A program made the translations under genes and the position numbers. Below the pieces are notes generated by a model, which ran no database searches, was not told where the DNA came from, and saw nothing but the letters and a program-made list of their open reading frames with translations. A DNA stretch of 64,000 bases from Burkholderia sp. Bp9142 (GTDB lineage: Bacteria > Pseudomonadota > Gammaproteobacteria > Burkholderiales > Burkholderiaceae), in NCBI RefSeq assembly GCF_003853415.1, contig NZ_QTPP01000026.1, positions 48,534 through 112,533 on the forward strand. The letters run 5' to 3'. Shown here in pieces: positions 30,203 to 40,071 of this stretch. Position 1 is the first letter of the stretch. Every line of letters starts with the position of its first letter.

Positions 30203-31186
30203 ATGCCGAGTATCGTCGCCGGTCCCGCCCATCTGCCGCCGAGCCCCGTCGCCGCCGAAACGCGCATGGTGCACGACGTGGCCACGCTGCAGCCGTCCGA
30301 CTATCGTTCGGCCGACGGTGCATCGTGGGTCATCGCCACCCTCACGCCGGCTCCGGACAGCGGCGCGAACGTGACCGGCACCACCTACTTCGATACCGCG
30401 AAACAGCAGACCGTCGCGGTGCCCGATGCTCGCCGGCGCTATGCGAACCGCGGCACCTGGCAGGTCGTCGCGGGTTCCAGCCCGTCGGTGCCCGCCACCG
30501 GCCGCTACGACTGGCTGACGCTCGCGTGGCTGCCGATCGACCGGCGGCCGCTGCCGCAAACGCCCGAGCACCTGTATTCGCCGTTCATTCACGGCGGCAC
30601 GATCGTCTACCGGTGGAATCCGGCCGCGCAAGGCGGCGAGCAGTTCGGCAACGTGCGGATGATCTTTCCGGAATGGACGCAGCAGGTGGCGGACGTGCTC
30701 AGCACCGCGCCCGGCGACGACGCGCAAGCGGCGGCCGCTGCGTCCGCGTCCGCGCTCGATCGCGTGAAGCAGGACCGCAATCCGATGGCCGCCGTGCTCG
30801 ACTTCGGCGCTGCGCTGCACGAAGAACCGGCCGACAGGATCGCCGCGCGCCTGCCGGCATTGCTGCGCGCGAACGACCTGCACGAGGTGTCGGCGATCGT
30901 GTTCCAGTGCATCGCCGCATCGCGTGAAGAGGACAGGCCTCGCTTCGTCGAAGCGATCAACGGCTCGATCGTCTCGATCGACGACAGCGCGCGCCTGCTC
31001 GCGATCGCCTACGGCGCGTTCGCGGCCGGCAGGGCGAAGCCGCGTCCATTCAGCGATGCCGCGCAGACCGCGCGCATCAACGGCGTGTTCACGGTATTGA
31101 AGCAGCGGACGTCGGCGCTCGGGATACCCGTGGCGCAAGGTTCGCCGTGGTACGAGTTCTTTACCGCGTATCGGCTCGGCGGCTAG
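30203..31186 (+). CDS. Unrecognised 327-residue protein
   Basis: ATG at 30203 (MPSIVAGPAHLPP) preceded by GAGGAAAG; longer in-frame sequence upstream is Arg-rich and not protein-like. No signal peptide. The first half is beta-rich with aromatic residues (GASWVIATLTPAPDSG, YDWLTLAWLPIDRR, GTIVYRWNPAAQGGEQFG). The second half is helical (FGAALHEEPADRIAARLPAL, VSAIVFQCIAASREEDRPRF). It may bind a lipid or polymer, but no family is recognised. Stands alone. Confidence 0.65.
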   Translation: MPSIVAGPAHLPPSPVAAETRMVHDVATLQPSDYRSADGASWVIATLTPAPDSGANVTGTTYFDTAKQQTVAVPDARRRYANRGTWQVVAGSSPSVPATGRYDWLTLAWLPIDRRPLPQTPEHLYSPFIHGGTIVYRWNPAAQGGEQFGNVRMIFPEWTQQVADVLSTAPGDDAQAAAAASASALDRVKQDRNPMAAVLDFGAALHEEPADRIAARLPALLRANDLHEVSAIVFQCIAASREEDRPRFVEAINGSIVSIDDSARLLAIAYGAFAAGRAKPRPFSDAAQTARINGVFTVLKQRTSALGIPVAQGSPWYEFFTAYRLGG

Positions 31187-31276
31187 CAATCCGGCCAATG
31201 CCGGCGACAGCGCCGCGCGCCGGCCGTCGACGCCGCGCACGGCACCGGGCGGGACCGATCGTCATGCGATGCGCGA

Positions 31277-31376
31277 GTGAATGCCCTGTGCTCGCATCTG
31301 GCAGCGTTCCTGTTCCGGAACCAACCGATCCGAATCGGCTCGCGGCCGCGCCCACCGACCGCCACAAGACATTCAC
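31277..31376 (+). repeat. Intergenic repeat element, copy A
   Basis: 100 bp bounded by inverted arms GTGAATGCC and GACATTCAC (8 of 9 pair). Inside are the two boxes found in every copy: CTCGCATCTGGCAGCGTT (31290-31307) and CGGCCGCGCCCACCGACCGCC (31342-31362). A near-palindromic motif ATCAGCCCGGTCTGATT lies 135 bp away at 31511-31527. Confidence 0.75.
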
Positions 31377-31393
31377 ACCCGCACGCCCGACGA

Positions 31394-31426
31394 TAAAAAA
31401 TCGGCCGCCCGGGGGCGAGCGGCCGT
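31394..31426 (-). terminator. Rho-independent terminator with no gene in front of it
   Basis: Read leftwards, a CGGCCGC / GCGGCCG stem with a GC-rich loop is followed by ATTTTTTATCG. This is a convincing minus-strand terminator, yet no protein gene on that strand leads into it, which suggests a small RNA. Confidence 0.7.
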
Positions 31427-31545
31427 CAAGGAGAGATCCCTGTCCGGGATGCCGGCGGACACCACTCCAACCCGGCCGGCCCATTGTTGACGAACGGCCG
31501 TTCGCTGACCATCAGCCCGGTCTGATTCGCGCCGCGGGTGCATGA
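31395..31545 (-). ncRNA. Candidate small RNA ending at an orphan terminator
   Basis: About 150 nt upstream of the orphan terminator contains AATCAGACCGGGCTGAT, and shortly before the hairpin ATCTCTCCTTGACGG. A plus-strand segment at 36134-36273 shares both features in the same order and ends at its own terminator. No promoter was identified; limits are approximate. Confidence 0.3.
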
Positions 31546-31737
31546 AAATGACGTGCTCCTGACGATGCGCACGCGGCGGCGACCGGAACGGCCGGATGTG
31601 GCACACCCGGTCGGGACCGCGAAGGGAACCCGCATGCACGACCCCGTGTCGAAACGCCGCCTGCCCGCTGATGGCTTCACCGTCTCCGGCCGGCAATCGT
31701 CCTGCCCGCCCCGGCCACGTCACTCTCTTTCCTTCCT

Positions 31738-32547
31738 ATGTTGAGCATCGGTCCCTTCTCGATCCGCGTCATCGCGGTAGCCGCCGCCGCGCTGCTGGCG
31801 TGGCTCGTCGCGCGTTTCATGCAGCGCCGCCCGCCGGACGGCCAGCACAAGACCGCGTCGAGCCTGATCCTCGACACGCTGCTGCTTGGCCTGATCGCCG
31901 CGCGCGCCGGCTATGTCGCTCGATGGTGGTCCGAGTATTCAGCCGCACCGCGCTCGATCGTCGCGCTCGGCGACGGCGGCTTCGACTGGCGCATCGGCCT
32001 CGCCGCGGCGCTCGTGTTCGCCGGCTGGCGGCTGCGCCGCCTGCCCGCGCTGCGTCGCCCGGTGATGGCCGGCATGCTGGCGGGGCTCGCTGCATGGGGC
32101 ATCGCACAGGGCACGCTCGTGTCGTTGCAGCGCGGCGCGCCGCCGCTTGCCGCGATGCAGCTCGAAGCGCTCGACGCAACGCCGGTCGCGCCGCAGCGCT
32201 TCGCCGGCAAACCGGTCGTCGTCAATCTGTGGGCCACCTGGTGCGCGCCGTGCCAACGCGAAATGCCGATCCTCGCGCAGGCGCAGCAGGATCATCCGGA
32301 CATCACGGTGCTGATGGTCAACCAGGGCGAAGACGCGCAGACGGTGCGCGCGTTCCTCGAACGGAAGGCGCTGCGGTTCGACCACGTGCTGCTCGATCGC
32401 ACGCTGCACACGATGAAGGCCTACGGTTCGCGCGGGCTGCCGACGACGCTCTTCTTCGACGCGCAAGGCAATCTCGTCGAATCGCACATGGGCGAGATCA
32501 CCGCCGCGCGGCTGAAGGACATCGTGAACGCACGCTTCGGCCCCTGA
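31738..32547 (+). CDS. Membrane-anchored TlpA-like thioredoxin with Lgt-like membrane part
   Basis: 269 residues. The N-terminal 125 contain about four membrane helices; LLLGLIAARAGYVARWW resembles prolipoprotein diacylglyceryl transferase (Lgt), but the Lgt catalytic HGG-type region is missing. Residues about 140-269 are a periplasmic TlpA/ResA-type thioredoxin fold with WATWCAPCQREMP (CxxC) and cis-Pro in RGLPTTLFF. Probable role: reducing disulfides or supporting cytochrome maturation in the periplasm. The membrane half may only anchor the domain. Confidence 0.85.
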   Translation: MLSIGPFSIRVIAVAAAALLAWLVARFMQRRPPDGQHKTASSLILDTLLLGLIAARAGYVARWWSEYSAAPRSIVALGDGGFDWRIGLAAALVFAGWRLRRLPALRRPVMAGMLAGLAAWGIAQGTLVSLQRGAPPLAAMQLEALDATPVAPQRFAGKPVVVNLWATWCAPCQREMPILAQAQQDHPDITVLMVNQGEDAQTVRAFLERKALRFDHVLLDRTLHTMKAYGSRGLPTTLFFDAQGNLVESHMGEITAARLKDIVNARFGP

Positions 32548-32956
32548 CTGCCGCGCCTTACGCGCGAGTTCGAACGCTACCGGCACGACGCACATGACAT
32601 CCTCGTGCGACGTGCGTCTGGCGAGCCGAAGCATTCGACCGACACGATTTCTGACACATCTGCAATGAAGTGACGGTTCGGCGAACCAGCGCGTCTGGCC
32701 TGGGGTCATTGGACTTCAGGCATGCAAGACATCGGCTGATGACCCGTGTCGATGAAAACGCACCTAACCAGCACCTGATAGCGACCAACCTCGGCTAGAG
32801 TGGTTTCACGTTTTCGCTTCGAAGATCCATTCATTTCGTCATGCCAAGCATGTGAATGACTGAAGGTCGAAATGCGCTGCGTAAACGAGCGCGGCCCGCC
32901 GATGCCACAACACCGGCGAGCCGCTGACCACAACCAACTCTCAGCAGGAGTTAGCC
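32548..32956. other. Region upstream of the SymE-like gene
   Basis: About 410 bases, no gene recognised. CAGGAG (32944-32949) before the next ATG is its ribosome-binding site. In E. coli symE is restrained by an antisense RNA (SymR) covering its leader; an equivalent could exist here but cannot be told from sequence alone. Confidence 0.35.
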
Positions 32957-33298
32957 ATGGCTGACGCGAATCATATCGCACCGGTTCGTTTTCAAGACTT
33001 TTTTGTCGACACTCGGACGTCTTGTCAAACTCGTCGCATCGTCCCGCACCTCAGGCTCACCGACATGGCGCCGCCCGTCCTCCATCTGTGGATGAAGCTG
33101 TCCGGTCGATGGATCGAGGCAGCGGGGTTCGAGCCCGATCAACGTTTGCGGATCGAGGTGACGCACAAGCGGCTGGTGATCACGCCGATCGACGACGAGG
33201 ACAGCGCGCATTTCGGGAACGATGGATCACCCGATGTCGATTCGGCAACGGGACCGCAGCGGCGGCGGTTTTCGGTGATCGCGGGGGACGCGCAATGA
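32957..33298 (+). CDS. SymE-family toxin-like protein
   Basis: 113 residues. The core LWMKLSGRWIEAAGFEPDQR followed by LRIEVTHKRLVITPI is the SymE/AbrB-like beta strand domain. In E. coli SymE is an SOS-induced protein that condenses the nucleoid or cleaves RNA and is controlled by antisense RNA. The N- and C-terminal tails are variable. The stop overlaps the following HTH-protein gene by 4 bp (ATGA), so the pair is cotranscribed and the partner may act as antitoxin. Confidence 0.8.
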   Translation: MADANHIAPVRFQDFFVDTRTSCQTRRIVPHLRLTDMAPPVLHLWMKLSGRWIEAAGFEPDQRLRIEVTHKRLVITPIDDEDSAHFGNDGSPDVDSATGPQRRRFSVIAGDAQ

Positions 33299-33615
33299 AT
33301 TACAGCAACTCACGCCAATACCCTGACAACGTGCCGGCCGATCTCGACTTCGACGATGCGGACGCACTGTCGGCCAAGTCCGCGCTCGTGCTCAAGATCA
33401 ACGCGCTGATCGTGTCGCGCGGCCTGAGTGAGACCGAGGCCGCGGCACTGGCCGAGATGGCGCGGCCGATAGTCACCCCGGAGCAGCGCGACAGGATCCG
33501 GAACGTTTCGCTGGATCTGCTGTTTCAGACGCTGGTGTCGTTTGGCCAGCACGTGGAGATCGTGGTACGGCCTGCCGGGCAGTCGCGTTCGGCGGGTATC
33601 ACCGTGTCGATCTGA
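33295..33615 (+). CDS. Small HTH-like partner of the SymE gene
   Basis: 106 residues. The middle (ALVLKINALIVSRGLSETEA followed by AALAEMARP) and the end (LLFQTLVSFGQHVEIVVRPAG) follow the pattern of XRE proteins of the HTH_37 antitoxin type. The recognition helix region (IVTPEQRDRIRN) is degenerate. Start overlaps the SymE stop. It could be an antitoxin or autoregulator for SymE. The link to the RES toxin 370 bp downstream is weaker because a repeat element lies between. Confidence 0.7.
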   Translation: MNYSNSRQYPDNVPADLDFDDADALSAKSALVLKINALIVSRGLSETEAAALAEMARPIVTPEQRDRIRNVSLDLLFQTLVSFGQHVEIVVRPAGQSRSAGITVSI

Positions 33616-33641
33616 CACGCTCCGCGTCCGCGAGAAGCAGT

Positions 33642-33761
33642 GTGTGGTACCGGAATATCCTCGGCGCTCGCATGAGGCAGCGTTAGGAGTAGCGCTATCG
33701 ACGAATAGCATGACTGCGACCGGGCCCAACGGCCGCCGCCGAAGCCCCTCCGGCACCACAC
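33642..33761 (+). repeat. Intergenic repeat element, copy B
   Basis: 120 bp bounded by GTGTGGTaCCGGA and its complement TCCGGcACCACAC (one mismatch). Inner boxes are CGCTCGCATGAGGCAGCGTT (33665-33684) and CCGGGCCCAACGGCCGCC. The associated motif AATCGGACGAGGCTGATT is at 33795-33812, only 34 bp away. Confidence 0.7.
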
Positions 33762-33983
33762 CTCTTCAATTTAACGTGAACGATCGTGACAACCAATCGG
33801 ACGAGGCTGATTCTGTGGCTCGTCATTGCGCGTCGGAAATCGCGCGGTGAACAGTGCCGATTCGCCCTCTTTCGGCGCATCCCCAAGTCTGCCAAACGAG
33901 AGAGTCTTGACTCTCATCCGAACAGATCTAAATCCAGACATTGCTCGCGAGTCTCGGTCTCCCAAGTTCGACTAAATCGGTGC

Positions 33984-34466
33984 ATGAGGGTATATCGGCT
34001 CGCCAAGGAACGGCGCGGCTATTACCGTGCCGACGATCTGAGCGGGAATGGCGCGGCGCTGGCAGGCGGGCGCTGGAACCCGCGTGGCATGCGCGTCGTG
34101 TACACGTGCGCGCACGCATCGACCGCGCGGCTGGAAGCGTTGGTCCATATGGCTGGCTTGATGCCGGCCGGCGGATATTGCCTGGTAACGTTAGAAGTAC
34201 CGGACGCCGCATATGACGGCGCGTTCACCCCTGCACTACCGGACGGCTGGGCAAACCTGACATGCGACCCCGAACCGACGATCGAGCTGGGCCGGCAATG
34301 GCTTGCAGCGGGCGAACAACTGGTGATGCGCGTGCCGTCAGTCGTGTGCCCGACCGACACCAACCTGCTGCTGAAACCGACGCATTCCGGCATGAGCGCC
34401 GTCCAGGTCATCCGCACCGAACCGTTTACACTGGACCCGCGCTTGTTCGGCCGCGCGGTGAAGTAA
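33984..34466 (+). CDS. RES-domain NAD-degrading toxin, apparently without its Xre antitoxin
   Basis: 160 residues. The RES fold is clear: MRVYRLAKERRG, the signature GGRWNPRGMRVVYTCAHAST, ALVHMAG, and a late GQWLAAGEQLVMRVPSVV-like region. RES toxins (ParT/MbcT) break down NAD and are normally encoded directly after an Xre/MbcA antitoxin of about 130-150 residues. Here the 368 bp upstream hold repeat copy B and its motif, and no such antitoxin frame. Either the antitoxin was lost, or the small HTH gene at 33295 serves, or the toxin is weak. Confidence 0.8.
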   Translation: MRVYRLAKERRGYYRADDLSGNGAALAGGRWNPRGMRVVYTCAHASTARLEALVHMAGLMPAGGYCLVTLEVPDAAYDGAFTPALPDGWANLTCDPEPTIELGRQWLAAGEQLVMRVPSVVCPTDTNLLLKPTHSGMSAVQVIRTEPFTLDPRLFGRAVK

Positions 34467-34551
34467 CTTCGACGCGAACGAAAGGCGGGCGACCCGACTG
34501 TCTACCGACAACGCGTCAGACACACCAGGCAGCCCTTCGCCCACCCCCTGC

Positions 34552-35394
34552 TTACTGCCGGATCGTCGCCTGCGCGGCAAGCTTCTCGACCAGCGCGGCC
34601 ATCGCCCGCTGGTCCGCCTGCGCTTCGAGCTGCTGGCGCAGCACGTTCTTCGCCGCGTCGAACGTCGGCACGACGGTCTTCCGCTTCTGATCCAGCTTCA
34701 CGAACGCGACAGCATTGCCGATCCGGATCGGGTCCGAAACGGCACCCGGCTGCAGCGACGTGATCGCCTGCGCAAGCGCCACCGGCACACCGTCCGTGTT
34801 TCCTTCCGCCACCGGCGTATGCAGATCGACCCATTCGGCGATACCGCCGTTCGGCGCCGTGTTGTACTTTTTCCCGAGCGCGTCGAACCCGATGCCCTTC
34901 TTCAGTTCCGCGGCCACTTCGTTCGCTTCTGCCGGGGTGCCGACAGCAATCACTTCCGCGCGGTACTGGAACGGTGCGGCGCTCGCGACGATCTGGTCGT
35001 AGCGCGCCTTGACCTGCGCGTCGGTCACCGGCTGCGGGCGGGCCATTTCACGCAGGTAGAGATCCGTCGCCGCCACCGTGCGAGCCTGCATCACGGCCTT
35101 GTTCACTTCGGGGCGGGCGCCGTAATCCGCCTTGTCGGCGGCCTGCTCGAACAGTTGCCGGATGATCAGGTTCTGCTTCACCTGTGCGCGCAGCGCGGGC
35201 GTGTCGGGCTGACCGGATGCCTTGACCGCGCCGTCGACGTCGCTACGCGGAATCGGCACGTCGTTCACGACAGCCTCGACGCCCGGCGGCAGCGCCGAGT
35301 CGGGTTGCGGGCCGGCGGCGTGCGCGGCAGTCATGCCGCTGGCACACGCGAGTGCGATCACGGTGGAGACGATGGAAATGCGATGCTTCTTCAT
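34552..35394 (-). CDS. Periplasmic SurA/PrsA-like peptidyl-prolyl isomerase
   Basis: 280 residues from the ATG at 35394; earlier frame extends into unrelated DNA. A signal peptide (ISIVSTVIALACASGMTAAHA) leads into a SurA-like N-terminal chaperone region (PPGVEAVVNDVPIPRSDVDG). A parvulin domain follows, with QYRAEVIAVGTPAEANEVAA and NGGIAEWVDLHTPVAEG. The parvulin core is degenerate, so chaperone action may dominate over isomerase activity. It should assist folding of exported or outer-membrane proteins. Single gene. Confidence 0.88.
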   Translation of the reverse strand: MKKHRISIVSTVIALACASGMTAAHAAGPQPDSALPPGVEAVVNDVPIPRSDVDGAVKASGQPDTPALRAQVKQNLIIRQLFEQAADKADYGARPEVNKAVMQARTVAATDLYLREMARPQPVTDAQVKARYDQIVASAAPFQYRAEVIAVGTPAEANEVAAELKKGIGFDALGKKYNTAPNGGIAEWVDLHTPVAEGNTDGVPVALAQAITSLQPGAVSDPIRIGNAVAFVKLDQKRKTVVPTFDAAKNVLRQQLEAQADQRAMAALVEKLAAQATIRQ

Positions 35395-35632
35395 GAGGAC
35401 GTCCTTCATCAGGGAGTGGAGACCCCGCACGCGATGGCGGCGAGGGGGAAAGCGGCTTCGCCGCAGTGGGCAGCCGAGCGGATCGGCACCGGGATGGCCA
35501 CGCATGCGCGTACGAAAGCGCACGGCGCGCCAGGGATCAGAGCCGGACGTACCGGGCCCGTGCCGGTGACAGGACTCCACCGGCACGGGCCGCTTGCATG
35601 CGACCGGCGCGGGCACCCGCCCGCGGACAGGC

Positions 35633-35729
35633 GTGAATGCCCTGCGCTCGCATGAGGCATGCGTTCTACCAACCTGCGACCTGAAGGGTCGAAAGCGGCC
35701 GAGCCCACCGGCCACCGCAAGGCATTCAC
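35633..35729 (+). repeat. Intergenic repeat element, copy C
   Basis: 97 bp with perfect 9 bp inverted ends GTGAATGCC / GGCATTCAC. Inner boxes are CGCTCGCATGAGGCATGCGTT and GCGGCCGAGCCCACCGGCC. This is the cleanest copy and aligns along its length with copy A. The associated motif AATCAGACGAGTCCGATT lies at 35905-35922. Confidence 0.8.
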
Positions 35730-35780
35730 GTGTGTCGGCCCGGCGTGCATCGCGCGATCCGTTCGAGCACTCATCCGGAA

Positions 35781-35809
35781 AAAGGACGCTGCCCGAAACC
35801 GGGCAGCGT
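35781..35809 (-). terminator. Orphan minus-strand terminator
   Basis: A perfect 10 bp stem ACGCTGCCCG / CGGGCAGCGT with loop GTTT (as read on the minus strand) followed by CCTTTTT. No minus-strand gene precedes it; the palindromic motif at 35905-35922 lies about 95 bp upstream on that strand, as in the 31.4 kb case. Confidence 0.65.
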
Positions 35810-36119
35810 GACGAACGAAGACATGCTTCGGATACGAGGTATCGGGCGCACACCATGCGGTTTCCCCGAGCAGTGCATTATCGAAGGGCGAAGGGCTGCT
35901 GCACAATCAGACGAGTCCGATTCCGGATGACTTCAGTCCTCCACCGCGCCACGGGCGTGCTCGTGCTCACGCGCCGGCTCCGTCTCGCGGTCGTGCCTGA
36001 CGCCGCATCTACCTCACGGCAATCCGCGTCGCTCATTGTCAGGACTCCATGCCGGATGAAACGCTCGTCTTGGAGGCGTAGACGACACCGATCTCCATCT
36101 GACAGGTCTGACATCGATC

Positions 36120-36273
36120 ACGCAGCGCGCATGAATCAGACCGGGCTTATTTCCCGCTGAAACGTCGTTCGGGACAATGGCGCTGCGGGGTGACCGGCTC
36201 TGCTGCTCCGGTCTTTCGACGTGAACGTTGTATCTCCGTCTTGACGCCGCCTCTCGCAGGCGGCGTCGTTCTT
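36120..36273 (+). ncRNA. Candidate small RNA ending at a terminator (36243-36273)
   Basis: A plus-strand terminator has a perfect 10 bp stem GACGCCGCCT / AGGCGGCGTC at 36243-36267, then GTTCTT. About 95 bp before it is AATCAGACCGGGCTTATT (36134-36151), and just before the stem ATCTCCGTCTTGACG. Both are shared with the minus-strand candidate at 31.4-31.5 kb. A tiny frame MNQTGLISR starts at 36131 and could be translated. Ends are approximate. Confidence 0.35.
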
Positions 36274-36891
36274 AACGCAGCCACCCGCGCCACCCGCACG
36301 TTCTTCCGACCGCCCCCTCGTTTAACCATCCTTGACCTCGTCGCTCCGGAGTCCGAATCCGCCTCGGACAGGTCCGAGCCTCTTTCTCGCACCGTTCGCC
36401 TGTTGGCCGATGGCCGCGCGCCGCCGTCGTTCATAGACTCGCCGTACTGCCCGAATGCAGCGGACAAGGTGCCGCGATGTCGGCGGCCGATTGAACGAAG
36501 CCGCCCGCACCACGCGTTTCAGAAATGCACCCAACGGCAACGACGAGTGAAAAGCATGAAGAACGAACCCGGACCGCGCCACGAAATCGTCGTCTGCACG
36601 ATCGACGCGGCCATGAGCGTCGCGGCAATCCTGCGCCGGAACGTGCTCGCGCCGCTTGCACGGATCGCGTCGATCACGCCCGTCCCACCGCCCTCGCGTC
36701 GACGTTTCGTTGCTTCACCGTCTCGGCAACTGCACCGAAATAGTACTTGTCCGATCCCTTTTCTTCGCAGGATGACGCGTTGTCAGATGGTTCCCGGATC
36801 GCCCCCTCCATAAACTCGTCTTCCTTGCCAACCGTCACCTTTAAATATCGATGTCGGATCCGGTTCGCCCCGATACGCATGCAGTCAGTCC
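36274..36891. promoter_or_regulatory. Region upstream of the exopolysaccharide operon
   Basis: About 620 bases that must hold the operon promoter. Lower GC near 36715-36860 (ATAGTACTTGTCC, CTTTAAATATCG) marks the likely promoter zone. At about 36395-36475 TTGGCCGATGGCCGCGCGCC and ACTGCCCGAATGCAGCGG look like a degenerate, reversed sixth copy (F) of the intergenic repeat. Open frames on both strands here were judged unconvincing. Confidence 0.4.
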
Positions 36892-38331
<1,440 letters not shown>

Positions 38332-38382
38332 GCACCGCATGCACATCGTCCAGCCGCCCCACACGCCCGAATAGGCCATACC

Positions 38383-39579
38383 TTGAAGTTATCTCTCTTC
38401 CGATCCTTCGGCGGTCGCCGCCATCGCACGTCCGCGATCGCTCCATCGCCTGCGCGTGGCACCTTGCGCGCTTGCGTCGGTGCGCTTTGCTGCGCGGTGT
38501 TGTCGGGCTGTGCGTTCGCGCCGGGGATGAAGATGCCCGCCACGACCAGCCTGCCGGGTTCGAACGGCAACGCGCATGAACCCGCCGCGACGCTGCCGGT
38601 GCCGATCGCCGAGATCGATGCGACGCTGATCCGCCATTTGAAGGCCGACGCGCGTGCGGCCGACGCGAACCAGGCCGACGCGCTGCTCGGCCGCCCCGCC
38701 GCCTATACGCTCGGCGCCGGCGACGTGCTGCAGGTCACCGTCTGGGACCACCCGGAGCTGGCCGTCGCGCAAGGGCCGTCGCAGCAGACCAATGCACGGC
38801 CGGCCGATCCGCCGCAAGGGTTCGTGATCGACGACGCGGGCAACGTGCAGGTGCCCTATGCAGGCAACGTGCCGGTCGCCGGCCTCACCGTCGACGGCGC
38901 ACGCCGGGCGATCTCGGCCGCGCTCGCGCGCTATTTCGTCGCGCCGAAGGTCACGGTGCGCGTCGCGTCGTTCCGCGCGAAGCAGATTCATGTCGACGGC
39001 GAGGTGCGCACGCCCGGCACCGTACCGCTCAACGACGTACCGATGACGCTGTACGAAGCGGTCGGCCGCGCGGGCGGCTTCATGCCGGCGGCCGATCAGA
39101 GCCGCCTCGTGCTGGTACGCGGCGGCGTGTCGTATCCGCTCGACCTGCCCGGCATGCTGGCGCGCGGCACGAATCCCGCCGGCCTGCTGCTGCGCGACGG
39201 CGATCTGTTGCGCGTGGTGCCGCGCGAGGAGAACGGCGCTTACGTGATGGGCGAGGTGACCCGGCCGATGACGGCGCTGCCGCTGCGCACGGGCCGGCTG
39301 ACGCTGAGCGACGCGCTATCGCAGGCCGGCAGCTTCAATAGCGCGAGCGCCGATGCCGCGCAACTCTATGTGATCCGCGGTGCGTCGGGCGATGCGCCGC
39401 GCGTGTTCCACCTCGACGCCCGCTCGCCCGTCGCGATGGTGCTCGCCAATCAGTTCGACCTTCAGCCGAAGGATGTCGTCTACGTCGACAGCAACAGCCT
39501 CGTCCGGTTCAGCCGCGTGCTGAATCTGTTGTTGCCGGCGATCAATGCCGGTTTGACGGGCGCGATCGTCACGAAATGA
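38383..39579 (+). CDS. wza: Wza-type outer-membrane polysaccharide export lipoprotein
   Basis: 398 residues from TTG at 38383; the next ATGs lie after the lipobox. The signal ends at VLSGC (Cys43), so the mature protein is a lipoprotein. Poly_export and SLBB domains: AYTLGAGDVLQVTVWDHPEL, VQVPYAGNVPVAGLTVDGA, IHVDGEVRTPGTVPLNDVPM, GAYVMGEVTRPMTALPL. It forms the octameric channel through which the polymer leaves the cell, working with Wzc. The stop codon overlaps an alternative upstream ATG of the next gene. Confidence 0.95.
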   Translation: MKLSLFRSFGGRRHRTSAIAPSPARGTLRACVGALCCAVLSGCAFAPGMKMPATTSLPGSNGNAHEPAATLPVPIAEIDATLIRHLKADARAADANQADALLGRPAAYTLGAGDVLQVTVWDHPELAVAQGPSQQTNARPADPPQGFVIDDAGNVQVPYAGNVPVAGLTVDGARRAISAALARYFVAPKVTVRVASFRAKQIHVDGEVRTPGTVPLNDVPMTLYEAVGRAGGFMPAADQSRLVLVRGGVSYPLDLPGMLARGTNPAGLLLRDGDLLRVVPREENGAYVMGEVTRPMTALPLRTGRLTLSDALSQAGSFNSASADAAQLYVIRGASGDAPRVFHLDARSPVAMVLANQFDLQPKDVVYVDSNSLVRFSRVLNLLLPAINAGLTGAIVTK

Positions 39580-39626
39580 CCGAAAGCCGTCGATACGAAT
39601 ATCCCAAGAGAGAAGCCGGAGGAAAG

Positions 39627-40064
39627 ATGATTCGCACCATTCTCGTGGTCTGCACCGGAAACATCTGCCGCAGCCCGATCGGCGAGGGGCTGCTGCGGTC
39701 GCGACTGCCAAGTATCGAGGTGATCTCGGCCGGCACGTCGGCACTCGTCGGGGCACCGGCGCATGCGCTCGCGTCGTCCGTCTCGGCCGAAGCCGGAATC
39801 GACATTTCCGCGCATCGCGCGCAGCAGCTCACCACAGCACTGGTTCGTCGCGCAGACATCGTCCTGACGATGGAAGCCAGCCAGCAGCGCGAGATCGTCA
39901 CGCGCTATCCATTTTCGCTGGGGCGCGTGTTCCGCCTCGACGAACGGAACGGCATGGATGTGCCGGATCCGTACCTGAAGCCGATCGATGCGTTCAGGCA
40001 TGCCTATTCCCTGATCGACCGGGGCGTGAACGCGTGGGTGCCGAAGATCCAGGCACTGAGATGA
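39627..40064 (+). CDS. wzb: Low-molecular-weight protein tyrosine phosphatase (Wzb)
   Basis: 145 residues from the ATG at 39627 with GGAGGAAAG in front. Catalytic P-loop VVCTGNICRSPI (Cys and Arg of CX5R) and the general-acid Asp in DVPDPYLKP. It dephosphorylates the tyrosine cluster of the adjacent Wzc kinase, a cycle needed for polymer assembly. The next gene starts 7 bp downstream. Confidence 0.95.
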   Translation: MIRTILVVCTGNICRSPIGEGLLRSRLPSIEVISAGTSALVGAPAHALASSVSAEAGIDISAHRAQQLTTALVRRADIVLTMEASQQREIVTRYPFSLGRVFRLDERNGMDVPDPYLKPIDAFRHAYSLIDRGVNAWVPKIQALR

Positions 40065-40071
40065 GCGTTGA

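Noticed and set aside
31426..31680. An 84-residue minus-strand frame containing NQTGLMVSERPF
   Set aside because: Its only shared piece with 36131 is the NQTGL part, which is the DNA motif itself; the rest is not conserved there. Treated as part of a possible RNA, not as a gene.
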